64,000 nt of DNA from an uncultured Thermoanaerobaculum sp. (GCA_937934115.1 CALHAH010000015.1:1-64000), one strand, 5' to 3'; positions 1 to 9,124 are shown, counted from the stretch's first letter. The notes: generated by a model from the sequence alone, not told the origin. Program-made: numbers and translations.

Positions 1-1
1 G

Positions 2-293
2 CCCACAGCGGTGCCCACACCTACACCCACGCCAACCCCCGTGCCCACCCCGACTCCTACACCTACCCCGACACCTACGCCCACGCCTACTCCAACACCC
101 ACACCCACACCGTTGCCTACACCTACACCCACGCCAACCCCCACGCCCACCCCGACTCCTACACCTACCCCGACACCTACGCCCACGCCCACGCCTACGC
201 CCACACCCACGCCCACACCAACCCCCACACCCACCCCGACTCCAACCCCTACTCCCACCCCGACTCCTACGCCTACCCCTACGCCCACACCCG
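2..293 (+). repeat. Pro-Thr-coding repeat tract with 102-bp internal duplication
   Basis: Low-complexity DNA built from CCN-ACN codons. Positions 21-87 and 123-189 match base for base except GTG versus ACG in one codon, giving a 102-bp (34-codon) repeat register over the six-base unit. It encodes the linker upstream of the LamG domain and is prone to slippage and assembly error. Confidence 0.85.
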
Positions 294-1081
294 GCGGAGG
301 TACGTACTCGCTACGTTTCTTTGGCACTGGCTCGGGTGATATTGACAGGGTCAAGATTCCGGTAATTTCAGGTTCCACTTCGCTTCCGGTGAATGTGGGT
401 GGAACGGACTTTACGTTGGAGTTTTGGTTGCGTTTCGAAGCAGGTGCCAACAATTCAAACCCGTGCACGGAAGGCGAAGACAGCTGGATTTCCGGCAACA
501 TCATTTTCGATCGCGATATCTTTGGCGCGCCAGAATATGGTGACTTTGGCGTTTCTTTGGCCGGAGGGCGAATTGCTTTTGGTGTCCACAACGGTACCAC
601 CGGATGGACCATTTGCAGCGCCTCTGTTCTCGCGCCCAATACGTGGTATCACGTGGCAGTAGTCCGCAGATTAAACGGTGACATGAGGATCTTTATTAAC
701 GGTAACTTGGAGCGCAGCTTCACGGGGCCTGCAGGAAACGTGGCGTACAGACCGGATCGCGTACCCACATACCCCAACGATCCGTTCCTCGTTATTGGCG
801 CCGAAAAACACGACTACAACCCAACGATGTATCCGTCATTTAGCGGCTGGGTTGATGAAGTTCGTATTTCTAACACAGCTCGGTACATCACCAGTTTCAG
901 TCCACCCACCACTCCCTTTACGCCAGACTCGGCCACGGTAGCGCTTTACCACTTGGACGAGGGGTCGGGCACGGTGGTTGTCGACAGTTCTGGTGCCCCG
1001 GGCGGACCCAGTAACGGGCAGAGGATGGTGGGGGGCCCAAACGGTGGCCCAGTTTACGATGGCTCCATAAAGCGCTTTTAA
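2..1081 (+). CDS. Secreted LamG-domain protein with long Pro-Thr linker (5' partial)
   Basis: The frame is open to the left edge, so this is the C-terminal part of a larger protein; the GTG at 11 is only an internal codon. The first ~98 residues are an almost perfect Thr-Pro dipeptide repeat, typical of an extended linker in secreted proteins. The remaining ~260 residues look like a LamG/concanavalin-A-like lectin domain: the segments [29 protein letters not shown] and [14 protein letters not shown] are the usual jelly-roll hallmarks, and the end ([19 protein letters not shown]) matches the close of such domains. It probably acts outside the cell or on its surface, binding carbohydrate or protein. 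The N-terminal domains and signal peptide lie outside the window. The domain call is by pattern; the ligand is unknown. Confidence 0.8.
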   Translation, partial: PTAVPTPTPTPTPVPTPTPTPTPTPTPTPTPTPTPTPLPTPTPTPTPTPTPTPTPTPTPTPTPTPTPTPTPTPTPTPTPTPTPTPTPTPTPTPTPTPGGGTYSLRFFGTGSGDIDRVKIPVISGSTSLPVNVGGTDFTLEFWLRFEAGANNSNPCTEGEDSWISGNIIFDRDIFGAPEYGDFGVSLAGGRIAFGVHNGTTGWTICSASVLAPNTWYHVAVVRRLNGDMRIFINGNLERSFTGPAGNVAYRPDRVPTYPNDPFLVIGAEKHDYNPTMYPSFSGWVDEVRISNTARYITSFSPPTTPFTPDSATVALYHLDEGSGTVVVDSSGAPGGPSNGQRMVGGPNGGPVYDGSIKRF

Positions 1082-1718
1082 CCGTGGAAGGCTTTTAAGG
1101 ACTGGGGGATAAGCCCCATAGGTTGAGGCGGAGTGGCCGCACGAGGCGGGTTCTTTGTTCGGTGTGAACAAGCTCATGGCCGCGGCGGCCTTGCACCACC
1201 AAACTAAAGACCAGTTTCCTGGCGTATGACTTCCTGAAACCCCTTGCCCTGCTTTACACTTGGGAAGAAGTCTTGTGTTGTCGTTTCAGTCTCGAATCGG
1301 GTGGGGCAAGGGCACCCAGCGCCTGGCGCCGAAGTGAGGGCAAACCGGCCACGGATGGGTTTAGCGTGCACCCGGCTTTGCCGGTGGGCGCGTTGGGGCT
1401 GCGGGGTGCGCGGGTGGGCGTGGCGGGTGCCCCCGTGCCAGATCAACCGGCGGCCCCATGTTTCTTCGCGGCAGCCCGGCAGAAAACGAAGTGTGCAACT
1501 TGCGCTGCGCGCGGGTTAAAAAAGAAAAGACATAATCATCTGGCGCTCGTTTTTTGCTGCCGCCACAGGGGCTGCGTGGCCGTGGCCGCCGCGAAGAAGG
1601 ACCGGCGCTCACGCTGGGCGCGGGCTTCCACCTTGGTTTCCCTTTTCTCGAAAGAGGGCGGGCCGCCTTCCTGCTGTAGAAAACGCCGCCGGTCACTGCG
1701 GTCACGAATTCCAAAGGC
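1082..1718. other. Gene-free interval, no recognisable content
   Basis: I see no convincing protein gene here. Longer open frames on both strands are Arg/Pro-rich, lack a Shine-Dalgarno sequence and look like GC-driven noise. I found no tRNA, tmRNA, RNase P or SRP RNA signature. Short inverted repeats exist (GGGG/CCCC near 1105-1117; CCCTTTT/AAAGAGG near 1638-1656), but none is followed by a clear T tract. Confidence 0.5.
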
Positions 1719-1826
1719 TTACTTTTTGGAAAGGCTCTCCTTGGGCGCCCCGCAGTGGGGGCAAGCGGCAGGGCGACAGCGTCCTTCAACTTCTTTCTTG
1801 CACTTGGCACAAACCCACACTGGCAT
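1719..1826 (-). CDS. Tiny rubredoxin-like zinc-ribbon protein (35 aa)
   Basis: A 35-residue protein starting MPVWVCAKCKKEVEG with two CxxC knuckles (CAKC and CPHC) and an Arg-Cys-Arg-Pro element between them, as in small RCKP-type rubredoxin-like proteins. It should bind one zinc or iron; its partner is unknown. The start is chosen because GGAGGT sits 4 nt before the ATG at 1826, whereas the longer upstream frame has no ribosome site. It is divergent from mgsA, with 74 bp between the starts. It is short, but the motif pair and strong Shine-Dalgarno make it credible. Confidence 0.75.
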   Translation of the reverse strand: MPVWVCAKCKKEVEGRCRPAACPHCGAPKESLSKK

Positions 1827-1900
1827 AGGTACCTCCGTCAGGGGTATTCTGCCGCTGCTCGCCGGCGTTGTCGAGTCTCCCGTCGGCGGCAGGAGGGACC

Positions 1901-2395
1901 ATGAGCAAGGCTTGGGAAACACCCATAAACGTGAGCATGCTCCCTGAGCGAAAGCGCATAGGGCTTTTGGCCCACGACAACAAAAAGCAAGACTTGGTGG
2001 CGTGGGCCCGCTTCAACAGGGAAACCTTAGCCCAACACGAGCTTTACGCCACGGGGACCACCGGCGCCCTACTTTCGCGAGAACTGGACCTCCCTGTAAG
2101 GCGCCTCAAGTCAGGACCCCTGGGCGGCGACCAACAGCTGGGCGCCATGATTGCAGATGGTCTCATTGACATCCTGGTGTTCTTTTGGGATCCCCTGGAA
2201 CCTTTGCCCCACGACCCGGACGTGAAGGCGCTCTTGCGTATTTCCGTGGTGTGGAATATCCCGGTCGCTTGCAACCGCGCCACCGCGGACTTTTTGATTT
2301 CCTCGCCCCTGCTTTCGCAGGCTTACCCGCGCATCGTTCCCGACTACTCCTCTCACGAGTCCAGGTTTTTACCGCCGGCGCAGCCGGAAAACTAA
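1901..2395 (+). CDS. mgsA: Methylglyoxal synthase
   Basis: Converts dihydroxyacetone phosphate to methylglyoxal and phosphate, a bypass that relieves phosphorylated-sugar stress. The 164-residue product matches the family (about 150 aa) along its length: LLAHDNKK near the N-terminus (active-site His and Asp), ATGTTG phosphate loop, SGPLGGDQQ with the catalytic Asp, FFWDPLEPLPHDPDVKALLR, and WNIPVACNRATADFLI. The ATG at 1901 is preceded by AGGAGG at 1891-1896; an upstream TTG in frame has no such site. It ends tail-to-tail with ugd, sharing four bases. It appears to be a single-gene unit. Confidence 0.95.
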   Translation: MSKAWETPINVSMLPERKRIGLLAHDNKKQDLVAWARFNRETLAQHELYATGTTGALLSRELDLPVRRLKSGPLGGDQQLGAMIADGLIDILVFFWDPLEPLPHDPDVKALLRISVVWNIPVACNRATADFLISSPLLSQAYPRIVPDYSSHESRFLPPAQPEN

Positions 2396-3720
2396 GCCTT
2401 GGGCAAATCCTTAGCTGCCCGCCCCACGCAGTCGTAGAGGAACCCCGCTTCTCTCATCTTGTCGGGCTCGTAAACGTTGCGCAGGTCCACCACCAACGGC
2501 TGGGCCAAAAGCCCCTTGAGCCGCTGGAGGTCTAAAGAGCGGAACTGGTTCCACTCGGTGACAATGACCAGGCAGTGGGCACCGGTGGCAGCGTCGTAGG
2601 CGTCGTGGCAGTATTGCACCTCGGGGGGCAGGAGCTCTTTGGCGTTTTCCATGGCCGCGGGGTCAAAGGCGCGTACCTTGGCTCCTTCGTGCACCAGGGC
2701 GGTGACGATGGGGATGGCCGGCGATTCGCGCATGTCATCGGTTTCGGGTTTAAAGGCTAACCCCAAAACACCAATGGTGAGGCCGGAAACGCTCCCCCCG
2801 CAAGCCGCGCGTATTTTGTCCACCATGCGTGCTTTGATTTTCTCGTTAACCTCAACCACGGTTTCCACAATACCGAAGCGGTACCCCGCTTGACGGGCAA
2901 TGTCGGTGAGGGCGCGGGTGTCTTTGGGAAAGCAAGAACCGCCATAACCCGGCCCAGGGTGCAAAAACTTAGGTCCAATGCGGCGATCCAGCCCCATGCC
3001 CTTGGCCACGTGGTGGACGTCAGCTCCAAGCTTTTCGCACAGTACCGCCACCTCGTTGATAAAGGTGATTTTGGTGGCCAAAAAAGCGTTGGAGGCGTAC
3101 TTGATGAGCTCGGCAGACTCCACGTTGGTAATGACAAAGGGGGTTTCGATGAGGTAAAGGGGAGCGTAAATGTCCTTCATGATGGCAATTGCCTGGGGAT
3201 CGCGGGCGCCGATGACCACCCTGTCCGGGCGCATGAAGTCCTCAATGGCGGAGCCTTCCCGCAAAAACTCGGGGTTGGAAACCACGGAAAACGGGAATTT
3301 CCCCCCGCTTTTTTCCGTGATGATTTGCTCGATAAGCTGGCCAGTGCCAATGGGCACCGTGGACTTGGTCACAACTACTTTGTAGCCATTCAGGTGGGCG
3401 GCAATGGTTTCCGCCACTTCGACGACATAGGAGAGATCAGCCGAACCATCCTCCCGGGGCGGGGTTCCCACGGCAATGAAGATAGCCAAGGCACGCTCCA
3501 CTGCCTCTGCCACCTTTGTGGTAAACCGCAAGCGGCCCGCTTTGGCATTTTTGGCAATGAGAGTATCGAGACCCGGCTCGTAAATGGGGACCTCTCCCCG
3601 TTGCAGCATGGCGATCTTTTTTTCGTCTTTGTCCACGCAGGTCACGTCCATGCCAAAATCGGAAAGGCAAGCGCCGGTGACCAACCCTACGTACCCACTA
3701 CCCACGACTGCAATGTGCAT
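2392..3720 (-). CDS. ugd: UDP-glucose 6-dehydrogenase
   Basis: Oxidises UDP-glucose to UDP-glucuronate with two NAD+, feeding surface polysaccharide synthesis. It has 442 residues: N-terminal Rossmann motif VVGSGYVGLVTGACLSD, then STVPIGTG, NPEFLREGSA, the catalytic loop PGPGYGGSCFPKDT with the active-site Cys, and C-terminal LGLAFKPETDDMRESP. The ATG at 3720 has AGGAGG 6 nt upstream on the minus strand. The epimerase at 9224-10180 could use its product (UDP-glucuronate 4-epimerase is one possibility). The 3' end overlaps mgsA by four bases. Confidence 0.96.
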   Translation of the reverse strand: MHIAVVGSGYVGLVTGACLSDFGMDVTCVDKDEKKIAMLQRGEVPIYEPGLDTLIAKNAKAGRLRFTTKVAEAVERALAIFIAVGTPPREDGSADLSYVVEVAETIAAHLNGYKVVVTKSTVPIGTGQLIEQIITEKSGGKFPFSVVSNPEFLREGSAIEDFMRPDRVVIGARDPQAIAIMKDIYAPLYLIETPFVITNVESAELIKYASNAFLATKITFINEVAVLCEKLGADVHHVAKGMGLDRRIGPKFLHPGPGYGGSCFPKDTRALTDIARQAGYRFGIVETVVEVNEKIKARMVDKIRAACGGSVSGLTIGVLGLAFKPETDDMRESPAIPIVTALVHEGAKVRAFDPAAMENAKELLPPEVQYCHDAYDAATGAHCLVIVTEWNQFRSLDLQRLKGLLAQPLVVDLRNVYEPDKMREAGFLYDCVGRAAKDLPKA

Positions 3721-3748
3721 GGTGCCTCCTGGCCGTAAGGCCCCAGAA

Positions 3749-3754
3749 ATTGTA
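3749..3754 (-). promoter_or_regulatory. Putative -10 box for ugd
   Basis: On the minus strand TACAAT lies 28 nt before the ugd start, leaving room for the Shine-Dalgarno. The same hexamer recurs at several starts in this window. No strong -35 was seen. Confidence 0.4.
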
Positions 3755-3780
3755 GCGTGTCTCGCCCGTGAACTACGGGC

Positions 3781-5949
3781 TTAGGGCGCCAAGGACCTGC
3801 GGAAGTGATTGTAAATGGCGGAGAAAAGGTGCAGGCGCTCATTTTTGCCAGCAATCCCGTGATCTTTGTTGGGGTATAGGTACAGCGTGTAGTGTTTGCC
3901 AGCTTTGATGAGTTCTTGGATGAAATTCAAGGTGTTTTGCCAGTGTACGTTGTCGTCACCGGTGCCGTGGGCCACAAGCAGGGGAGTTTGCAGCTGCGCA
4001 GCAGAGAAAAGCGGTGAAGAATCCCTATACCCTTCGGGGTTTTCGTCGGGCAGCTTGAGGTAGCGTTCGGTGTAAATGGTGTCGTAAAGCCGCCAGTCGG
4101 TCACCGGCGCCACCGCCACGCCGGCGCGGAAGGCTTGGCTGTGGGTGAGGGCGTAAAGGGTCATGAAGCCACCGTAGGACCAGCCCCAAATCCCTATGCG
4201 CTTACTATCCACAAAAGGCTTTCTTGCAAGCCACCGCACGCCCACCAGCTGATCCTCCAGTTCGGTTTTGCCCAAGCGCCCCAAAAGGGCCCGCTCAAAG
4301 TTTCGGCCGCGGGCAGTAGAGCCGCGGTTGTCCAGGGAAAAGACCAAAAAGCCCTCCTGGGCGAGGAAGTGGTGGAACAGTGCTGTGCGTCCGCCCCATC
4401 CGTTGCGTACCACCTGAGCGTGAGGGCCGCCGTAAACGTACACCACCACCGGGTAACGTTTTTTGGGGTTGAAGTTGGCCGGTTTCAAAAGGGATGCATG
4501 GAGTTGTGTGCCGTCGTCACCGGTGAGCGTCACAAACTGGACGGTGCCGAGCTGGTAACGGCCAATTTGCGGCGGGCGATCGTAGGAGAGCTGGCGCAGG
4601 ACTGCTCCGTGGGCATCCAAAAGCCGAAACTGGGGCGGGGACACCACTGTGGAGTACGTGTCCAAAAAGCCTTGACACCCCGGTGCCGCCCGCAAACTGT
4701 GAGTTCCCGGCTCACGGGTGAGCTTTTCCACTCTGTCACCGCGCACCGGCACCCGGTAAAGGTGGCGCTCCAAGGGGGATGCTTCCGTGGAGGCGAAATA
4801 AACGAACTGCTGGTCCTGGGACAGCCCGAAAACCTCCGTCACCTCCCAGGGCCCTGAGGTGAGCGCTTTCGGCTGGGAAGTGTCCGCGTCCAAGCGGTAG
4901 AGGTGCCGAAAACCGGAGCGCTCGGAACCGAAAATTAAGGCACCATCGTGCGTCCAGAGGATGTCGTCTTTCACGTTGATCCATGCGTCGTCGTGCTCGG
5001 TAAGCACCACCCGCGCGCCCCCCCACGGCCAATGGAAGCGCACGAGCTCGGCGTTTTTCTGAGCTCGGTCCAAGAACAGCAGCCAAAATCCGTCGCTTTT
5101 GGGTAAAAACCCAAACCGTGCCACGTATTCCCGCTGCGGCCCGTGGCAACTGAGGCTTAAGCTTTCAGTTTGTTGGTTTTCTTCGGTGGGAACCGTGGTT
5201 ACCGTGACCGTAACCCGACTATTGGGGTCCCCGGCTTTAGGGTACCGGAGCCAGCTTACCTGCGGGTGGGCGAGGCTTAGGTCCACCAAAGGGTAGGTGG
5301 GTACTGGCGAAAGGTCGAAGGAAAGGTAGAGAAGCTTTTGCGAGTCCGGGGACCAGACGTAGCCTTGGCTTTCACGGTTGTAAAGCTCCTCAGTGTAGAC
5401 CCAGTCCAGTTTGCCGTGGCGCTTGGTGTCACTGCCGTCAAAGGTGAGGCGTCGCTCGCGGCCGGAAGCCAGCTCCAAGACGTAGAGGTCGTTGGCTCGC
5501 ACAAAGCTCACCCATTGGCCGTTGGGGGCAAACCGGGCAAGCTCTTCCTCCTCGGGGGTGCGGGTGAGGCGGCGGACGGTGCTGTCCCCCAAACGCACGG
5601 TGAAAAGATCGCCCTCATGGGCGAGGAGGAGCGTTTGCCCATCGGGGGAGACTTGGAAGGAAACGAGGGCCAGCTTGCGGTCTTCCTCACCCTGTACCAC
5701 CAGCTTGCTTTCCCGCGTAAGTTCCAGGCGGCGGCCTTCCCAGTCTTCGCGCACCAGAACCTTGTCATCCCCTGCGCTGACCACTTGCAGCAACCCCGTG
5801 CCGTCGGGGAGGAAGCTTACCCGCGGAGGTACTCCCTCCAACGGTTCCCCGGCAAAAATGGTCGCCAGCGTGAGTTTTTCTGCGCCCCACGTGGGGCGCC
5901 CCAGGAAAGCAAAGCACAACGCTAACCCCACCCATGCCTTTCTGGACAT
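3781..5949 (-). CDS. Secreted S9 dipeptidyl peptidase (DPP IV family)
   Basis: A 722-residue serine peptidase of family S9B/C that probably releases dipeptides from peptides in the periplasm. MSRKAWVGLALCFAFLG and the next few residues form a signal peptide. Residues ~60-470 are the DPP IV beta-propeller, including the double-Glu motif DWVYTEELYNRE that anchors the substrate N-terminus. The C-terminal alpha/beta hydrolase carries the triad: Ser in GWSYGGF (~594), Asp in GTGDDNVH (~665) and His in NKDHGI (~697). The ATG at 5949 is preferred over an in-frame upstream start because GGAGG precedes it and the signal peptide begins there. It is divergent from the glycosyltransferase at 6003, sharing a promoter region. 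Confidence 0.93.
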   Translation of the reverse strand: MSRKAWVGLALCFAFLGRPTWGAEKLTLATIFAGEPLEGVPPRVSFLPDGTGLLQVVSAGDDKVLVREDWEGRRLELTRESKLVVQGEEDRKLALVSFQVSPDGQTLLLAHEGDLFTVRLGDSTVRRLTRTPEEEELARFAPNGQWVSFVRANDLYVLELASGRERRLTFDGSDTKRHGKLDWVYTEELYNRESQGYVWSPDSQKLLYLSFDLSPVPTYPLVDLSLAHPQVSWLRYPKAGDPNSRVTVTVTTVPTEENQQTESLSLSCHGPQREYVARFGFLPKSDGFWLLFLDRAQKNAELVRFHWPWGGARVVLTEHDDAWINVKDDILWTHDGALIFGSERSGFRHLYRLDADTSQPKALTSGPWEVTEVFGLSQDQQFVYFASTEASPLERHLYRVPVRGDRVEKLTREPGTHSLRAAPGCQGFLDTYSTVVSPPQFRLLDAHGAVLRQLSYDRPPQIGRYQLGTVQFVTLTGDDGTQLHASLLKPANFNPKKRYPVVVYVYGGPHAQVVRNGWGGRTALFHHFLAQEGFLVFSLDNRGSTARGRNFERALLGRLGKTELEDQLVGVRWLARKPFVDSKRIGIWGWSYGGFMTLYALTHSQAFRAGVAVAPVTDWRLYDTIYTERYLKLPDENPEGYRDSSPLFSAAQLQTPLLVAHGTGDDNVHWQNTLNFIQELIKAGKHYTLYLYPNKDHGIAGKNERLHLFSAIYNHFRRSLAP

Positions 5950-5965
5950 TCCCACCTCCGGCGTG

Positions 5966-5997
5966 ATTGTAGCGGCAGGCGGCTGGTTCCGTACAAT
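5966..5997. promoter_or_regulatory. Mirror-symmetric divergent promoter
   Basis: ATTGTA (5966-5971) and TACAAT (5992-5997) form a perfect inverted pair 20 bp apart. On the plus strand TTGTAG (5967-5972) and TACAAT are 19 bp apart; on the minus strand TTGTAC and TACAAT are also 19 bp apart. Each -10 thus overlaps the opposing -35. The plus transcript would start at or near the GTG at 6003 (leaderless); the minus transcript would carry the Shine-Dalgarno of the S9 peptidase. Confidence 0.5.
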
Positions 5998-6002
5998 GGG
6001 CC

Positions 6003-7418
6003 GTGCGCTTCCGCTGGCCCTGGTGGGTCTTCCCGGCTCTTGGATCCTTGGCACTGCGGGCTGCCGGAGCTGTCACCCTGCGTCCTTGGCACGACGAGTA
6101 CTTTACGGTGTGGGTCGCGCAGCTTTCATGGCAGAAGCTGTTTTCAGCCTTGCGTTGGGACTCAGGGCCGCCGCTCTTTTACGTTCTGACAAAGCTTGCG
6201 TCGTGGCTAGGTTGCCCGCCGCTGGTGGCCGCCCGTGCCCTTTCCGTGCTCGCCGGTGTTGCCGCCACGGTACTGCTGGGTTTGGCGGCCCAGCGCTTGG
6301 TTTCGGGTGCGGCCGGTTTTTGGGCTGCCTTTCTCTTCGCTGTGCATCCCCTGGCCGTGATGTGGAGCTCTGAAGCTCGCGCTTATGGGCTTATGAGTTT
6401 GGCCGTGGCTGCGAGCTTGTGGGCGCTGGGTGAGCTCCAGGTAGGCACAGGGCGTTGGGTTTGGTTGGCGGTAAGCTTAGTACTCGGGCTGTATACCCAT
6501 GGCTTGGGTTTGGTGTGGCTGGTGGCGGTATGGGGTTTTGGGCTCGTAACTCGACAAAAGCCCGTGCTTTGGGCGGCGGGGGCCGCGACGGGATGCTTTT
6601 TGCCGTGGTTACCTGTGATGCTGCAGCAGCCACCGGAAGCTCTGGCGTGGATGGTCTCCTCCCATGCAGACGTTCCCCTCTGGGCACGGTGGTTAGGTCC
6701 TTTGCGGCTCCTGCCACCCTTGGCAGGATGGGCGTATACCCTTGAGGCGCCATTTCCTTTCTGGCCTTGGCAGCTACTTTCGGGATTGCTGCTGCTTTCG
6801 GTGGTGATGGCGGCACGTGGGTGGTATGGGGTCCTGTGGGCCATCCCCGCCGGCCTCTTGGCTGTGGGGTGGTGGCTGGGGCTTCCCGTTTACTACCCAG
6901 GTCGGGGAGAAGCGGTGGTGCTTGCTCCTTTTCTGGTGTTTGTGGCTTCCGGTCTAAAGCGCTGGGGGCGGGTTTTGGGAATCCTGCTCGTGGCGCTGGG
7001 GTTCGGGGGCAGCCAAGCTTTGGTGGTTCATTACCAACGGACGCCGCCCCGCCCGGAAGAGCTCATGGCTCAGACCCTCCTGCAGCATAGCCGTTCTGGC
7101 GTCGTGGTGACCACGGGTTGGTGGTGGCTTTCCATGCGTTACCACCTGCCGGCTTCCTGGCAGGTGCTGCACCTCCCCAGGGCGGCGCTCCAGCACCCGG
7201 GATGGTTCGTGCCGGGGCGCGAAAAGGTCACCGAGGAGGAAAAGGCTGAGGCTTGGCAGAAACTGGTGGTGGCCGCCGAAAAGGGGGAAGGGGCGGGCTT
7301 ACTGTTGACGCCTGGTCTTCCAGAAACGGCGGAGCTACGATCTTGGGGGCAACACTTCCGGTGGCGCGTCATACGTGTCCCCGTGGCTGAACTGTGGATT
7401 CCGGAGCAGGCGCCTTGA
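6003..7418 (+). CDS. GT39/ArnT-like membrane glycosyltransferase
   Basis: A 471-residue polytopic membrane protein with the dolichyl-phosphate-mannose/ArnT-like organisation: an N-terminal helix, then RPWHDEYFTVWVA with the acidic catalytic pair of the first loop, DSGPPLFYVLTKLAS (the proline-rich second half of the motif), many hydrophobic helices to ~residue 360, and a soluble C-terminal domain. It probably transfers a sugar from a polyprenyl-phosphate donor at the outer face of the inner membrane; the acceptor is unknown. The GTG at 6003 follows a TACAAT box by 5 nt with no Shine-Dalgarno, which suggests a leaderless message. A second GT39-like gene overlaps its stop. Confidence 0.8.
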   Translation: MRFRWPWWVFPALGSLALRAAGAVTLRPWHDEYFTVWVAQLSWQKLFSALRWDSGPPLFYVLTKLASWLGCPPLVAARALSVLAGVAATVLLGLAAQRLVSGAAGFWAAFLFAVHPLAVMWSSEARAYGLMSLAVAASLWALGELQVGTGRWVWLAVSLVLGLYTHGLGLVWLVAVWGFGLVTRQKPVLWAAGAATGCFLPWLPVMLQQPPEALAWMVSSHADVPLWARWLGPLRLLPPLAGWAYTLEAPFPFWPWQLLSGLLLLSVVMAARGWYGVLWAIPAGLLAVGWWLGLPVYYPGRGEAVVLAPFLVFVASGLKRWGRVLGILLVALGFGGSQALVVHYQRTPPRPEELMAQTLLQHSRSGVVVTTGWWWLSMRYHLPASWQVLHLPRAALQHPGWFVPGREKVTEEEKAEAWQKLVVAAEKGEGAGLLLTPGLPETAELRSWGQHFRWRVIRVPVAELWIPEQAP

Positions 7419-9124
7419 CCCGCCAGCGTCAGTACCTCGTGCTTTCGGGCATGGTTGTGGCCGCGTGCGTGGCAGCGGCCGCCGCTGGCTGGTGGAATTC
7501 CGCGACCACGGACGAGCCTTACCACGTCTTAGGCGCATACGCGGCCGTGAGTGGGAAGGGCTTGTGGGTGGTGGAGCACCCGCCGCTTTTTAAGTTGGCG
7601 GCAGGTATCCCCTTGCACTTTGTCCCCTTGCACCCGCCTGCCGACACCCATGGGCAGGCCCTATCGCCGGTGCCCGCCGTCATTCACGCTTTTCTCCACC
7701 AAAACCGGCTGCCGGCGCTGACCATACTGCGGCTGGCGCGTTTGGGAATGCTGGTGTTCCTGGTGCTCCTCCTGTGGGGTGTTTTTCGCCTTGGGGAGCT
7801 GGTGGGGGGTGCGGAGGTGGGTTTAGGGGCAGCTTTTGCCTTGGCGTGCCAACCCCTGGTTTTGGGCCACGCCTTTGTGGTGCACACCGATGTGCCGGCG
7901 GCAGCAACGTGGGTGTGGGCAACGGTATTTTTGGAGCGTTTTTTGGCTGGCCACAGGCAGGCTTGGGTCGGTTTGGGGTTGTGGCTGGGTGGTGCGCTGG
8001 CGGCCAAGCACTCTGGGGTGTTGTTGCTCGTTCTTTTCACTCTTCGCGTGCTGGTGGCTCGGCTGCAGCAAGGGCCCTGGGCGTGGAAGCCGTTGTTTGG
8101 AGCTTTCGCTTTGGCCTGGGTATTTGTCTTTAGCCTGACCGCGTGGACACTGCGCCACATCACTTTGGCCCAGGAGAGGGACCTGGTGACGGTGATGGCG
8201 GAGAAGCTCTCATCGTGGCCATTTGGTGTTGGTTTTTTTACGGAGCTGGCGGGGTGGTGCAAGGGGTGTTGTCACTGGTTGCTAGGGTTCGCCGACCGTT
8301 GGTGGCGAGCAACCTACAGCCAAGGGATTAACTACTTTTGGGGTGAATCTTCACGCTACGGCTTTTTCTTCTACTTCCCCGTGGCCCTTTTGGCGAAGAC
8401 CAGCCTGCCGTTCACCGCGCTTTGGGTGGCCAGCGTGGCGTACTGGCGGTCATTGCCTGCACGGGCGCGATGGCTGGTTCTCTACGTGGTGCTTTACCTT
8501 TTGGTGAGCATGGGTTCCTCCTTCAACATCGGTGCGCGTCACTTGCTGCCGGTGGTGGCGTGGCTTGCGGTGCTGGCCGGGTGGATGGTAGCGAAGTTGC
8601 GTGGCCACTTCCGGGCTGTCACCCTGGCGGCGCTGGTGGCTGCGCCAGTGGTGTCGTTTCCGCATTACATCTCGCACTTTTCGTTGTTGGTAGGAGGCCC
8701 GCGCGGGGGCGAGAAGATCCTAAACGATTCCAATTTGGACTGGGGTCAAGACTGGCTGCGCGTCTTGCAAGTGGCCAGGCAGAGGAACTGGCAGCCACTT
8801 TACGTGGTGTCCGTTTTTCAGCCTGAAATCGATAGGGAAGGTCCGACGGCTTTCAAGATGCCCATGGAGAACCTTCTTTTCACGGGAAAGCTTCCCGCTT
8901 GCGGATACGTGGCGGTTTCATCGTGGACGGCCACGGTTGGTCCGCATTACTTTCGTTATTCTGGTCTGCCAAATAACGCCCGTTTTCTCACTGAGCTGCT
9001 CACCGTTCTTCAGCGATGCCCGCTGGTGGGAAAAGTGGGGGATACCATCAGGGTTTACCGCTGCGGTGAGAGAGCAGAACCAAACCCGGCACCAGCAGAA
9101 AGAACGCTCACCCCCAGAAAGTAG
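7415..9124 (+). CDS. GT39/PMT-like membrane glycosyltransferase
   Basis: A second polytopic glycosyltransferase-39-type protein (569 residues from the TTG at 7415). The first loop holds NSATTDEPYHVLGAYA and WVVEHPPLFKLAAGIP, the acidic and His-Pro-Pro signature of PMT-like enzymes; about ten hydrophobic segments follow, then a C-terminal soluble part with NDSNLDWGQDWLRVL. That element recurs in bacterial proteins of this class. The TTG overlaps the upstream TGA (TTGA) and has GGAG 9 nt before it; an in-frame GTG at 7394 is the alternative. It is probably co-translated with the preceding gene; donor and acceptor are not deducible. Confidence 0.8.
   Translation: MTRQRQYLVLSGMVVAACVAAAAAGWWNSATTDEPYHVLGAYAAVSGKGLWVVEHPPLFKLAAGIPLHFVPLHPPADTHGQALSPVPAVIHAFLHQNRLPALTILRLARLGMLVFLVLLLWGVFRLGELVGGAEVGLGAAFALACQPLVLGHAFVVHTDVPAAATWVWATVFLERFLAGHRQAWVGLGLWLGGALAAKHSGVLLLVLFTLRVLVARLQQGPWAWKPLFGAFALAWVFVFSLTAWTLRHITLAQERDLVTVMAEKLSSWPFGVGFFTELAGWCKGCCHWLLGFADRWWRATYSQGINYFWGESSRYGFFFYFPVALLAKTSLPFTALWVASVAYWRSLPARARWLVLYVVLYLLVSMGSSFNIGARHLLPVVAWLAVLAGWMVAKLRGHFRAVTLAALVAAPVVSFPHYISHFSLLVGGPRGGEKILNDSNLDWGQDWLRVLQVARQRNWQPLYVVSVFQPEIDREGPTAFKMPMENLLFTGKLPACGYVAVSSWTATVGPHYFRYSGLPNNARFLTELLTVLQRCPLVGKVGDTIRVYRCGERAEPNPAPAERTLTPRK

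Noticed and set aside
2-293. CRISPR array
   Set aside because: The repeat is a continuous coding Thr-Pro tract with no spacers.
1293-1310. CTCGAATC resembling a tRNA T-loop
   Set aside because: The stem partners and acceptor arm are missing; first base of the loop motif is wrong.
1273-1947. Long plus-strand open frame (224 codons) through the gene-free interval
   Set aside because: Arg/Cys-rich, no ribosome site, and overlaps the well-supported zinc-ribbon and mgsA starts.
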